Of a stretch of 64,000 nt of DNA, positions 12,385-23,515 are shown piece after piece (positions within the stretch are counted from its first letter, which is position 1; every line of letters starts with the position of its first letter). The position numbers and the translations under genes are program-made. Source of the DNA: Luscinia megarhynchos. Its lineage: Eukaryota; Chordata; Aves; Passeriformes; Turdidae. The stretch covers positions 4,714,655-4,778,654 of the forward strand of contig CM067588.1 of assembly GCA_034336665.1 (NCBI GenBank), in the 5' to 3' direction. Below the pieces are notes generated by a model. It worked only from the letters and a program-made list of their open reading frames with translations. It ran no database searches and was not told where the DNA came from.

Positions 12385-12675
12385 TCTTTATCCAGGGAAT
12401 ATTTCCTTGGAACATCCCAGAACTGCCACATTCCTGCTAATTCCAATATTTCTGGATAAAACTCGTCTTTATCCAGGGAATATTTCCTTGGAACATCCCA
12501 GAACTGCCACATTCTTGCTAATTCCAATATTTCTGGATAAAACTCGTCTTTATCCAGGGAATATTTCCTTGGAACATCCCAGAACTGCCACATTCCCTGC
12601 TAATTCCAATATTTCTGGATAAAACTCGTCTTTATCCAGGGAATATTTCCTTGGAACATCCCAGAACTTGCCCCA
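12385..12675 (+). repeat. 81-82 bp tandem repeat, 3.5 copies
   Basis: Units start at TTTATCCAGGGAATATTTCC (12388, 12469, 12550, 12632) and contain AGAACTGCCACATTC and TATTTCTGGATAAAACTCG. Copies are almost identical, so the expansion is recent. Confidence 0.96.
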
Positions 12676-14189
12676 TTTTTTCTCGATGGGGCTGAGCAGG
12701 TGGCAAGGCCACGATCCCTATGGATAATTATTTTTCCCAAGGTCACCCCAGCTGGGATGGAGCACTGGGATTAAGAATGGCTCCATGGGGAAGAGAAATT
12801 TCCTTAAATCCATTTCTTCCCCCCTTTTCACAGCAAAGGAAAGACCAACAAAGATCCTTCTGCTCCTGCCTGTCACAATCTTGGGAATCTCCAAGAGTTT
12901 CCTGGGATGGCATTCCCAGCTTCCCATCTCATTCCCACCTTTTGGTTCCCACCTGATCCCAACACCTTCCCTGCTCATCCCTGAAATTTAAGGGCACACC
13001 CCCTCATATCCCATGAGTATCCTACTTGGAATATCCCAACCACCTGCCAGGAACAAAAACTGAGGGAAAAAAAATCCTAATTTTTCCCATTATTATTTAA
13101 TATTTTCACCCATTTTTGGGAGCCTTTGTGGTGGGGTTTTTCCAGAGGATTTTGGGGGAATTTATCCCACCCAAAAACCCTGGGAAGAATGAAAGGAAAA
13201 CAAATCCTCATCCATAAATTTGGAAAACTTGAGATGTTCCCCATTTAATCATCAGCTGGGAGAAGGGATGATTGGATTGGGCTGGGTTTAAACCAAATCC
13301 CTCAGGATGAGGATGGAGCTTTGTTAAACCCAGAATTAACACAAAGCCAGGCCCAGGTCCCAGCTCCTGTAAACAAAGTCACTTTTCCAACCAAACAACT
13401 TCTCCCTGTCAGCCGAGTGCTTTTCCATGCATTATTTATCTTGGATTCACGTTACAACCACACACACCAAAAAAAAAAAAAAAAAAAAAAACCAAAAAAA
13501 ACCCCAAAAAAACCCCACAACAGGAAAAGCAGCAAAGACCCAGCCCGGAACTGGGAAATGGCAAAATTAAAAATAGAAATCAAGCAGAAAATGCTAAATT
13601 TGAGTTTTCTTTCAGGAGAGAAAGCAAAGTTTTCCTGGAACAAAGCAGCCCCTCGGTGTGTCTGCCAAAGAGGGGGAGGTTTTCCAGGAGCACGGGCGGA
13701 AAGAACGGAGTCAGCATCCCCGGAAAAGTCACAGGATTCCTGCTTTTGTCCTCGGCAGCTGCCAGGAGCACCCCGGAAACAGCGCAGCGCCACAGGATCC
13801 ATCTTAAAGCAGCCGGGCTGCGCTGGGCATGTCACAATTGCAGCTGTCCCCGCAGCTCCCGCATCCCCCGGCCCTGCCCCTCCGCCGGGACCCAGCCGGG
13901 AGCACTTCGGGGAGCGCCCCAGGGCCATGCCAAGGACCTGACCTTGAGGGAAGGAACCCGCAGGCAGCATTCCAAAGGGAAAAGCCAAACTCATCCGAGC
14001 AGGACGCACTGTCCTGCTTTAATTCTCGCTTTTAGCAGGGATGGGATTTTCCGGACAAAACCTCCGTTTTCCCACCCAAAATTCCTCTCGGTGCCACTCC
14101 CGGAGATCTCCCCGGCATGGAATGCGAGGCTTCGCTGCTCCCTGACCTCCAAGGAGCGCCTGAGGCCATGGAAGAGGGAGAACACGGTT
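12676..14189. other. Non-coding DNA rising in CpG toward the island
   Basis: Unique sequence. From about 13640 CpG and GC increase (CCTCGGTGTGTCTGCC, GGGAGCACTTCGGGG). No gene is seen. Confidence 0.35.
13466..13515 (+). repeat. A-rich run (A20 then AAAACCCC)
   Basis: An uninterrupted A run of about 20 followed by CCAAAAAAACCCC. It could be a retroposed tail, but no body is recognised to its left. Confidence 0.8.
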
Positions 14190-14592
14190 CCCTCCCTGCT
14201 CCATCCTTGTTCTATCCCTGCTCCATCCTCACTCCATCCCTGCTCCATCCCTGCTCCATCCTCTCTCCATCCCTGCTCCATCCTCTCTCCATCCCTGCTC
14301 CATCCTCTCTCCATCCCTGCTCCATCCTCTCTCCATCCCCGCTCCATCCTCTCTCCATCCTCACTCCATCCTCACTCCATCCTCGCTCCATCCCCGCTCC
14401 ATCCCTGCTCCATCCCTGCTCCATCCCTGCTCCATCCCTGCTCCATCCTCTCTCCATCCCTCACTCCATCCCTCACTCCATCCTCACTCTATCCCTCTCC
14501 ATCCCTCACTCCATCCCCGCTCCATCCCTGCTCCATCCTCTCTCCATCCCCGCTCCATCCCCGCTCCATCCTCACTCCATCCCAACAATCCC
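14190..14592 (+). repeat. 11 bp minisatellite (TCCATCCCTGC)
   Basis: About 36 copies of CTCCATCC + CTG, TCT, TCA or CCG. It lies at the left edge of the CpG island; another CCATCCCTCT array lies near the other island at 37.8 kb. Confidence 0.95.
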
Positions 14593-15240
14593 TCTCTCCC
14601 AGGCCCCAGCGCTCCCACGGCCTCCTCGCCCTCCTCAGCCTCACTCCCGAGCTTTTGGCGGCGATGGGAGCAGCGGGAGCGCCCTTGGAGCCGGGATCCC
14701 AATGATTCAGCACTTTCCCCGCTGTTCCCGATCGGAGATCGATCCCCGGGAGCGGCTGCGGGAGGATGCGGATCCCGCACCCGCCACTCACCGCTCGCCG
14801 CCGGGGCCCGGCGCTTCCCGGCGCCGCATCCCAAGCCAGGTGCGGTTTTCCCCGATGGATTTTTCCGGCCCAGGATGTTCTTCCGGAGGGAAGGAGCGAG
14901 GCGCGTTCCCCGCAGAGCGATCGCCGCTCCCCGAAAGGTTTCGGCGCCCCAAAGTTGCGCTGTCACCCCAAGGTCCCCACCCGGGCTGCGCTCCCCGTGC
15001 CCCCGCACTGCCACCGCGGGATTTTGTCGCACGCAGGGACACGGAGCCGTGACGTAAGAACCAAAATCCCATCACATGCCCCTGCTCCCCCCTCCTGGGG
15101 TCCTGACAGCAAAACCCGGGAGATTTTGGGGGTCACCGAACGGCTTTAGGACCCCAAATCCGCCCTGAGGGTGCGCGGATCCCCAGCGTGCGCAGCCCCG
15201 AGCATCCCCCGAGAGCTTCCCGGTCCCGGTTTGTCCTTAC

Positions 15241-15440
15241 CCGCTGGGGCTGAGGTGGCCGCAGCTGGGGCTCGGTGCGGGCTCGGTGCGCCGCACTGCG
15301 CGCTCCCGGGCGCGGCCGCGCCGCACTGCGCGCTCCCGAGCGGGCGGAGAGCGAGCGCGCCCCGGCAGCAGCGGCAGCAGCAGCAGGAGGAGGAGGAGGA
15401 GGCAGGGAAGGGAGGGAGGAAGGCATAAGGTGGAGGGGAG
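15241..15440 (-). other. Candidate non-coding first exon of a leftward gene
   Basis: On the minus strand, GC-rich sequence with (CTCCTC)n and (CTGCTG)n tracts and GCGCGCTCG words runs into the donor at 15241/15240. No start codon with a convincing peptide is seen, so it would be 5'UTR. The transcription start is not defined; the end at 15440 is approximate. Confidence 0.35.
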
Positions 15441-15784
15441 GGGACTGAGCAGGGGGAGGAGCTCATTAGCGGAGCCCTTAATGAGCAGCTGCAGGCGATC
15501 AGCGCGGGGCTGAGCCCTCCCGAGGCTAACGGCGCAATCCGGGCACAGAAAAGCCAATTTTGGGCAAGGACAGGACGAGTCTGGGTCACCCCGAGGGGGC
15601 AGAGAACCCCCCAAGGGCGAGGAGCTGAGTCCTCCCATAGCCCCGCGCGCAATCCGGGGATGAAAACGGGAATTTTGGGCAAGGGGAGGACGAGTTTGGG
15701 GTGTGGAGGGTCCCCGCCCCAAGGGCGAGGAGCGGCCCCGATGCTGCTGGAGAGGAGCGCGAGTGGCACAGCCCGGCTCGGGGT

Positions 15785-15890
15785 GCGACATCAGCTGGTG
15801 GCACCGGTGACACTGCTGGCACCGGTGGCGCTGGTGGCACTGGTGACACTGCTGGCACTGCTGGCACTGCTGGCACCAGCGGCACTGTCC
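15785..15890 (+). repeat. 9/12 bp array (CTGGTGGCACTGGTGACA)
   Basis: GGCACCGGTGACACTGCT and CTGGCACTG words repeat over 100 bp at the right part of the CpG island. Confidence 0.85.
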
Positions 15891-16184
15891 CCCCGGCTGA
15901 CCCCGCAGAAGTGACCGAGCCCGGCTGTCTCTGCGTCCTCTCACCAATCAGAGCTGTCACTTTAATTAAAGCTCCCCCGCGAGCTCTGCGGCCTTCCCCT
16001 TCCCGGGATTTTATTAAATTCCCGATTTTCTGCTGAGGCTGCAGAGCTGGAATTGATGGAGGTGGATGTCGGGAAGCGCCAGAGGGAGCCTGGGTTTCAT
16101 CTCTCTGCTGATTAAATATAAAAAGATGAAATATTTGATTTTATAGATAGATTGATGTATAAATTAAATATATCGGATACACCA

Positions 16185-16510
16185 GTGGAAATCATGGAAT
16201 GATTCATGAAATCAGGGAATAGTTTGGGTGAGAAGGGTCCTTAAATGAATCCAGTTCCATAGCAGGGAAACCTTCCACAATCCCAGGTTTTTCCAGCCTG
16301 GTCTGGGACAGTTCCAGGGATGGGGCAGCCACGGATTCTCTGGGAATTCCATCCCAGCTCCTCCCCACCCTCACAGGGAAGGATTTATTCCCAATATCCC
16401 ACCCAATTGTCACCTTTTTCAGTCTGAGCTCATCCCCTTGTCCCATCCTCCAAATTCCTGCTGCAGATTCCCTTTTCCTTCCTTGTAACTCCTTCACAAC
16501 CCGAGGTTTC
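16185..16510 (-). mobile_element. CR1 retroposon fragment, antisense
   Basis: Reads as the reverse complement of the CR1 3' region: ATCATGGAATGATTCATG (terminal ATTCTATG-like repeats), AGTTTGGGTGAGAAGGGTCC, TCCAGCCTGGTCTGGGACAG, TCACAGGGAAGGATTTATTC. It is truncated at its 5' end where the 25 bp TTTCCACACAAATC units begin. Confidence 0.75.
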
Positions 16511-16615
16511 CACACAAATCAAATCCCGACATTTCCACACAAATCAAATCCCGAGGTTTTCACACGAATCAAATCCTGAAGTCTCAACTCAAATCAAATC
16601 CCAACATCTCCATTT
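16500..16615 (+). repeat. Short copy of the 25 bp TTTCCACACAAATC array
   Basis: Four degenerate units (GAGGTTTCCACACAAATC, GACATTTCC...). Same unit and same position relative to CR1 as the long array at 8575-9140. Confidence 0.85.
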
Positions 16616-16879
16616 CCAGGGATGGGGCAGCCACAGATTCTCTAGAAATTCCATCCCAGCCCTTCCCTACCCTCCCAGAGATTTTGGATTGCGAGAGGGG
16701 AAAGAACTTCCTGGGATGGATGTGGGGACATAGCTGGAAAAATCCCAATTTCCCTATGGAATAACAGATCCAGGGAGCAGCTGCTGGGAAAGGAGGGAGA
16801 TAAATCCATCAGGGATAATAATCTGGGATAGAGCAGAATTCCAGATCCCCATCCCCAGCTGTCAGGAGCTGAGGAAAAC

Positions 16880-17140
16880 CAGAAAAAAAGCCAATGGGAA
16901 AACCGGGAAAAAACATGGGGAAAAGTTGTGGGGAAAATGGGGAAAGTCGTGGGGAAAATTGGGAAAAAGCTGTGGGGAAATCCAGGGGAAAACCATTAGG
17001 GAAAACCAGGAAAAACCCATGGGGAAAACTAGGGAAAAAATTGGGGAAAAACAGGAAAAAACCATGGGGAAAACTGGGGAAAAAAAACATGAGGAAAATC
17101 GGGGAAAAATCATGAGGAAAAACAGGAAAAAAACCCAAAC
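16880..17140 (+). repeat. G/A-rich minisatellite (GGGGAAAACCATGGGGAAAA)
   Basis: About 13 copies of GGGGAAAA with AACTGGG, AACCATG or GTCGTG linkers, unit 17-21 bp. Confidence 0.9.
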
Positions 17141-17439
17141 CATCCCCAAGGATCAACAACAAAGGACAAAAAAAATCCCGGAGTTCAATTCGGGGACGTT
17201 TTTCCATGGATGTCACAAAGTCAGGGATCTTCTCCCTGACGCTGCAGCTTTGGGAACCTCAGATTTCACCGGGCTTTGCCTTTTCTGCCCGGGTCCTGCA
17301 GGATTCCGGCCGGGAGAGGGAATTTCACTCCGGAGCTGCCTCTCCAGCAGTGCTGACTGCTCCTCCAAGATGCTGATCCCCGAGAATTCCAGGGGGATCC
17401 AAGGGCACGCTGCACTTCTGGAGATTCTCAGCACCTTGA

Positions 17440-17530
17440 AAAGTTTTTTCCCCCCTTTTCCCCTTTTTTCCCCCCTTTTTTCCCCTTCCCCTCCCTCCTT
17501 TTTCTCCCCTTTTTCCTTCAAGGATTTTTC
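17440..17530 (+). repeat. C/T-rich low-complexity tract
   Basis: TTTTCCCCCC words on the + strand over 90 bp. Confidence 0.85.
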
Positions 17531-18164
17531 CCTCCTCTCCCATTCATGGCCACAAATGGCTGGGAAGGAACTGAAATATCCCTTTTTTTTGGGAAAGTTT
17601 CCATGGAAGATCCCATCAGGAAGAGGCCACAGCCCTCCCACCCCTCTCAAAATTTGATTTACACCGCACAGGGCTGAGCTGTTTGAGCTACGAGCCAAAA
17701 TTCCCCATTTTTTTCCAACCTGGAAGAGGTTCTGGAAGCGGGGGAGAACAGGAGGAAAAACTTGGAATTTGCTCATGGAGGAAAGAAAACCAGAATGTGT
17801 CTCCTGGCTCTATGGAAACAACCAGATCTGGTGTAAAAATGAGCAAAATTAAAAAACAAATAGTTGGAAATTTTAAAAAAAAAATCACATAAATAGGATG
17901 GGAAATGCATCCTGAAATTTTAGGATTGGGAGTGCTGGGATCAGCTGGAATTTGGGCATTTCCCAGCAGGGAATTCCCAGATCCACCCTGGATCTTCATC
18001 CTTGCTCCAGACCTGGGCTTCTCCCTGGAGATTCCCAGCAATCCAATTAATCCAAGGGAAAAGAGGGAAAACGAGCTCCTCCAATTTCTTTGGGAAAATA
18101 TTGATCAGCCTGAAAGCCTCTGGAATGATGGATTTGTGGGGAGGCTTTGGGGACAAGCTGGTGA
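17531..18164. other. Non-coding unique DNA
   Basis: No gene is seen. An A-rich patch (17850-17890) is the only notable feature. Confidence 0.35.
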
Positions 18165-18745
18165 TGGATGCACATCCCAGGAACTCAATTTTCATGGATG
18201 CAAATCCCAGAATCTCAGTTTTTATGGATGTGCATCCCAGGAACTCGGATTTTATGGAAACACATCCCAGAATCTCAGTTTTTATGGATGTGCATCCCAG
18301 GAACTCAATTTTTATGGATGCAAATCCCAGAATCTCAATTTTTATGGATGTGCATCCCAGGAACTCGGATTTTATGGATGCACATCCCAGAATCTCAGTT
18401 TTTATGGATGTGCATCCCAGGAACTTGGATTTTACAGATGCACATCCCAGGATATCAGTTTTTATGGAAACACATCCCAGGAACTTGATTTTCATGGATG
18501 CAAATCCCAGAATCTCATTTTTTGTGAATACAGATCCCAGAATCTCAGTTTTTATGGAAACACATCCCAGGAATTCAATTTTCATGGACGAACATCCCAG
18601 AATCTCATTTTTTGTGAATACAGATCCCAGAATCTCAGTTTTTATGGAAACACATCCCAGGAATTCAATTTTCATGGACGAACATCCCAGAATCTCTTTT
18701 TTTATGAATACAGATCCCAGAATCTCAGTTTTTATGGAGCACAGG
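18165..18745 (+). repeat. 30 bp minisatellite with 60 bp higher-order period, ~19 copies
   Basis: Units end in CATCCCAG and alternate between GAACTCAATTTTTATGG and AATCTCAGTTTTTATGG types. The 30 bp spacing is kept without a single indel over ~570 bp, so frames in three + phases and one minus phase stay open (up to 483 codons). The ten-residue repeats (CASQELGFYG) match no protein family known to me. Confidence 0.96.
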
Positions 18746-20329
18746 CAGAGGGGTTTGGCCTCATTCTCTGCTTATTCCCAATAAATGCAGGAATTAAAAC
18801 CTGGATTGGGATTTCACAAACTCATCCCGAGTTTATTGCTATCCCAACAGGAAAAGCAGCACAAATTCCAATCCACTTCCCTTGGGAGCCAATTATTGGA
18901 ATTAAAGCAGAAGGAATCGCTCCTTTCAGCAGCATCCAACTCCGGAGCTGTTGGAATTCCCAATCCCAGGAGGAAAATCCCATTGATATTCCCAAAAATC
19001 CGCGGTTTGGGGCTGTCTGTGGTTGGGGAGTGCCACCTGCTGTCCCGTCTTGTCCCTGCTCCAGGGATTTATCCTTCCCAAATCCCGAGCTGCAAATCCC
19101 GGAGCTGTGGCACCGGGAATTCCCAAACATTCCCGAACATTCCCGTGTTTGGGTGGGGAACGGCAGCGGGATGGGAAAATCATCACCTGGAAAAATCGGT
19201 GACCAAGTGGGAAATCCCAAAAATGTTCTCCGGGATTCCAGCAGGAATTTCCTGCTGGAAAAGGGTTTGGAAGGAGCTTTGGAATCCCCAAATTCCCGGA
19301 GGAATCCAAGGAATTTTTGGATGCAGCACTCAGGGTGGGGATCAGGCACAGGTTGATGATCCTGGGGGGAATTTTCCAGGTTCAGGAATCCGGGAATTCT
19401 GCACAGCTGGAGGTCACAGCTCCTGGAATCCATCCCAAAGGAAAAGGCCAAAATTCCCAGAGACCAGAGGCTGGGATGGGGCTGGAGCAGAGCAGGATTT
19501 GGGGGAAGGAAAAAGGAAAATTCCAGCAGGGCAAGGTCAGGGAATGCAGGAAAAGAGGGAAAAGCAGCGAAGCTGAGCTTGATTATTAATTAAAAATCTG
19601 CCTCTAATTAAGGATATTCCCCCCTCGGGCAGAGGGATTCTCCATAGCTGATCCCATGGAGCATTCCAGGCAAAATTCCTGCCGGGATTTGTTTCCTGGG
19701 ATGTGTCAGGAGCATTTTGGGATGGATCGGTGCCCGGGCAGGCTCCAGGAGCAGAGCAGGATTTGAGGTGGGAATTGGCACTTCAGGATCTCTTGGATCC
19801 TGCAGGGATCAGGATCTTCCCAGGAAAACAGCCTGGAAAATCCTGTTTGGGAAGGCTGAATCCAGCCTGGAGAGAATTCCAGGATTCTCCTTCACCACTA
19901 GATCGCAGCACATCCCCAGTTTCTGCTGCCAGCTCATTCCCGGGCAGGGAAAAGGAGCCGCTGGGACATCTTGGAGTGACAGGAGCAACAATCCAGGTGG
20001 GAAATGGTGCGGAAAGAAGGACACGGCCGAGAACATTCCTGCCCTCAGGACGAATCCAACCCGCGGGAATTTCCTGGCAGTAGGATGGGCTGGGAAGGAA
20101 TGCCACGTCCAGCGTGTCCAGGGCTTCCCAATCCATGGGGGAAAAAAGCTGGAATGGGATCGCTGGGCTCTACTGGTTCTACAGTCCTTGGGTAAACTCG
20201 GCCGTGGATGCTGGAGGGAAAATCCTGGAAGAAATCCGGGAAGGAAAAGAAGGAAGAGGTGAAATGGGAGAGACAATTGTCCCCAAACCCAGGGGTGGCT
20301 GTCCCCAAACCCCTCCAGGACAGGCTCAC
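18746..20329. other. Non-coding DNA, possible CTCF site
   Basis: No gene is seen. TGCCACCTGCTG at 19031-19042 resembles a reverse-complement CTCF core. GGAATTCCC-type words are frequent. Confidence 0.35.
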
Positions 20330-20640
20330 ATTCCCAAATTCCTGCCCTGTCACATCCCCCCGAATTCCTGCCCTGTCCCACTGCAGGAAAACCTTCATCC
20401 CCCTGAATTCCTGCCTGTTCCCATCCCCGAATTCCTGCCCTTTTTCCACTTCAGGGACACTTCCATATCCCTGAATTCCTGCTCTTTTCCATCCCAAAAT
20501 TCCTACCCTTTTCCCACTTCAGGAACACATTTCCAATCCCCAAATTCCTGCCCATTCCCATCCCCAATTCCTGCTCTTTTCCCATCCCCAAATTCCTGCC
20601 CATTCCCATCCCTAAATCCCTTCCCTTTCCCCCTCCTTTA
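20330..20640 (+). repeat. ~25-30 bp degenerate array (CCCCAAATTCCTGCCC)
   Basis: About 11 copies of AATTCCTGCCC with TTTTCCCATCCC or ATTCCCATCCC linkers. Confidence 0.88.
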
Positions 20641-20884
20641 GCTCCTGAGGATCCCTGGATGAACCCTCAGCCAAAAACCACCTGGAATTCTCTCCCTCCT
20701 TTCCCCTTCCCTGCCTCTCCCAGCCCCTCAGGGCTCCCAAATTCCAGGCCCACGAGGTGTTCCAGACTTCCAGGGCTGTTTATTATTCCCAGCAGGAATA
20801 ACCCGAGACAGAAAATTGCTTTGTTGATCCTGCCAGGGAATCGATCCTGGCAGAGCTCGGAGCTTCTGGAATGTTCATCCCTGT

Positions 20885-21690
20885 CCAGGATTTGGGAAGG
20901 ATGAACCCAGTGGGATTGGGGAAGGATGATCCCAGTGGAATTTGAGGTGGAGGATCCCAATGGGATTTGGGAAGAGTATTTGGGAAAAATGATCCAAATG
21001 TGATTTGGGAAGGATGAACCCAGTGGGATTTGGGAAAGATGATCCCAATGGGATTTGAGAAGGTTCCCAGTGGGATTTGGGAAGGATGATCCCAATGGGA
21101 ATTAGGAAGGAGGATCCCAATGGGATTGGAGAAGGAGGATCCCAAAGGGATTTGGGAAAGATGATCCCAATGGGATTTGGGAAAGATGATGCCAGTGGGA
21201 TTCGAAAAGGATGATCCCAATGGGAATTAGGAAGAAAGATCCCAGTGGGATTTGGGGTGGAAGATCCCAACGGGATTTGAGAAGGAGGATCCCAAAGGGA
21301 TTTGGGAAAGACAATCCCAATGGGATTTGAGAAGGAGGATCCCAGTGGGATTTGGGAAGGAGAATCCCAATGGGATTTGAGAAAGATGATGCCAGTGGGA
21401 TTTGGGAAGGATGATCCCAATGGGAATTAGGAAGGAGAATCCCAATGGGATTTGGGAAGGATGATCCCAATGGGAATTAGGAAGGAGAATCCCAATGGAA
21501 TTTGGGAAGGAGAATCCCAATGGGATTTGGGAAGGTTCCCAATGGGATTTGGGAAGGATTATGCCAGTGGGATTTGGGAAGGATGATCCCAATGGGAATT
21601 AGGAAGGATGATCCCAATGGGATTTGGGAAGGAGGATCCCAGTGGGATTTGAGAAAGATGATCCCAGTGGGATTTGGGATCAGTGTGGGG
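20885..21690 (+). repeat. ~24-25 bp minisatellite (GGGATTTGGGAAGGATGATC)
   Basis: About 32 copies of CCCAATGGGATTTGGGAAGG, ATGAT or AGGAT. Minus-strand frames read as NPIGI/SHWD repeats, much like the first array of the window, and are not coding. Confidence 0.95.
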
Positions 21691-22489
21691 GGTGGTCCAG
21701 GCTTTTCCTGAGTTTTGGTGAGGAGTGGGATTGGAGTTCGGGATTTGTAGGGTCCTTGGGATTTGTGGGATCCTTGGAATTTGTGGGATTTGGTGGCCAC
21801 AATCCCAGAAAATCCAAATGGCCCCAGAATTCCTCTTCTGTGAGATTTGCTTTGGGATATTTCTCCCAATATTAACCCAGATCCCATCAATCCCACCTAC
21901 TCCTCAGCAGGGAGATGTATCCAGCTCCAAAATTCCATTTATTCCCATCAGCAAGCAGAGAAATCCAGGAATGTTCCCCAGTTAATAAAATCAACATTTA
22001 AAATATCGGGATTTTATTCCCTTCTCTTCCTTTCCAAGCAGATATTTGGAGTAATTTCATGGAAAATCCGCCGTGATTCCAATTGATTCCAACCCCCTTT
22101 CCAGCAGAGCCCCTGGAATTTAAAATACTTCCAGCACCGCCTTTCCCTCTGGAGAAAAACGGGAATAAATCCTGGGAGCCAGCCATAAATCAAAAATTAA
22201 TCTCCCCGAAGCGCCCGGCCTGTCCCAATCCCTCAACAACAAAACAGCGGGAATTCATCACGGGAATTCATCCTGGAGCCTGCCAGGGGAGGATGGATGA
22301 GGGTGGAATAGCAGGGAGTTAAAAACCATGGAAGGAAAACATGGAAAAGCCTCTGGATGCGGCTCTGAGGGGGTTAATGTCACCTTCCATTGTCACATCC
22401 GTGGATTGTCCCCCCCCAAATGCCTGGAATGCTGGCCCAGAATTCCGTGGAGCTCCAGGGAATAAATATCCATGGATTTCTTAGGGATT
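21691..22489. other. Non-coding DNA
   Basis: Short GGGATTTGTGG repeats occur at 21735-21795. The rest is unique, with no gene seen. Confidence 0.35.
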
Positions 22490-23185
22490 CAGGGAATTCC
22501 AAGGGGTTTACATGGAAAATGGAAATTAGGAAGAGAATTCCAAGGGGTTTCCATGGAAAAATGGAAACTAGGAAGAGAATTCCAAGGTCTTTTCCATGGA
22601 AAAGGGACATGGGAAGAGAATTCCAACGTCTTTTCCATGGAAAATGGAAATTAGGAAGAGAATTCCAATGGTCTTTTCCATGGAAAAGGGACATGGGAAA
22701 GAGAATTCCAACGTCTTTTCCATGGAAAAGGGACATGGGAAGGGAATTCCAAGGGGTTTCCATGGAAAATGGAAATTAGGAAGAGAATTCCAATGTCTTT
22801 TCCATGGAAAGGGACATAGGAAGAAAAATCCAATGTCTTTTCCATAGAAAAGGGACATGAGGAAGAGAATTCCAATGTCCTTTCCATGGAAAAAGGACAT
22901 GGGAAGGGAATAGCAAAGGGGTTTCCATGGAAAATGGAAACTAGGAAGAGAATTCCAAGGTCTTTTCCATGGAAAAGGGACATGGGAAGGGAATTCCAAT
23001 GTATTTTCCATGGAAAAGGGGCATAGGAAGAGAATTCCAAGGTCTTTTCCATGGAGAAGGGACATGGGAAGGGAATTCCAAGGGGCTTTCCATGGAAAAG
23101 GGACATGGGAAGGGAATTCCAAGGTCTTTTCCATGGAGAAAGGGACATGGGAAGGGAATTCCAAGGTCTTTTCCACACCAAAGGT
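22490..23185 (+). repeat. ~42 bp minisatellite (CTTTTCCATGGAAAAGGGAC)
   Basis: About 16 copies of AATTCCAAGG(TCT)TTTCCATGG, AAAAGGGACATGGGAAG and variants. The TTTTCCATGGAAAA core is a perfect palindrome. Confidence 0.95.
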
Positions 23186-23439
23186 CATTTTTTCATCCCA
23201 AATATTCCCATCCCTTTGGCACATCCAGATACCAACCAGTTTAATCTCATTTTTTAGGGAATATTTCACTTTTCCCTCTCTGTTTGTGCCCAGGATCAGG
23301 GGATTGGTCCCAAAATTGGGAACTTCCCGACTCTAAGGTGCTGCAGGAGGTCGCATCCCACAGGTGGGAAAAAAGTAGTGGAAAAAGGAATTGGTCCAAG
23401 TTTTCCAGGAAAATCAGAAAAGAAACAGAGCAGGAATGA

Positions 23440-23515
23440 TTAGGGAAAGGAATCCCAGGAATTTTGAGGCTGGAAAAACCTTCCAAGGTCACTGAGTCCA
23501 ATTTTGTCACCGGGA
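23440..23515 (-). mobile_element. CR1 3'-end fragment, antisense
   Basis: GAATTTTGAGGCTGGAAAAA followed by CCTTCCAAGGTCACTGAGTCC matches the reverse complement of the CR1 end (GGTTGGAAAAGACCTTCAAG...GAGTCCAAC). Confidence 0.6.

Larger units (their letters stand above)
14600..15960 (-). promoter_or_regulatory. CpG island with minus-strand donors, candidate NFASC promoter
   Basis: 1.3 kb of dense CpG sequence. On the minus strand there are strong splice donors CAGCGG|GTAAGGAC (intron starts at 15240) and GAGCG|GTGAGTGG (starts at 14791), suggesting a leftward transcript. A CRE/ATF-like TGACGTAA lies at 15050-15057 and a CCAAT box (CACCAATCAGAG) near 15942-15953. In human, NFASC is the divergent neighbour of LRRN2; assigning this island to NFASC is inference, since no NFASC coding exon lies in the window. 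Confidence 0.45.

Noticed and set aside
13466..13515. Processed pseudogene or SINE tail
   Set aside because: No retroposon body or target-site duplication is visible beside the A run.
15133..15947. Minus frames rich in Arg/Ala/Pro across the CpG island (97-236 codons)
   Set aside because: CpG composition keeps frames open; they read through the strong donor at 15240 and show no family match.
18165..18745. CRISPR-like evenly spaced repeats
   Set aside because: No unique spacers; contiguous tandem units in vertebrate DNA.
17905..19356. 483-codon + frame with ten-residue repeats
   Set aside because: The repeat is the 30 bp minisatellite; other phases are open too and no splice signals or known domain accompany it. 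Kept only as a finding on phase regularity.
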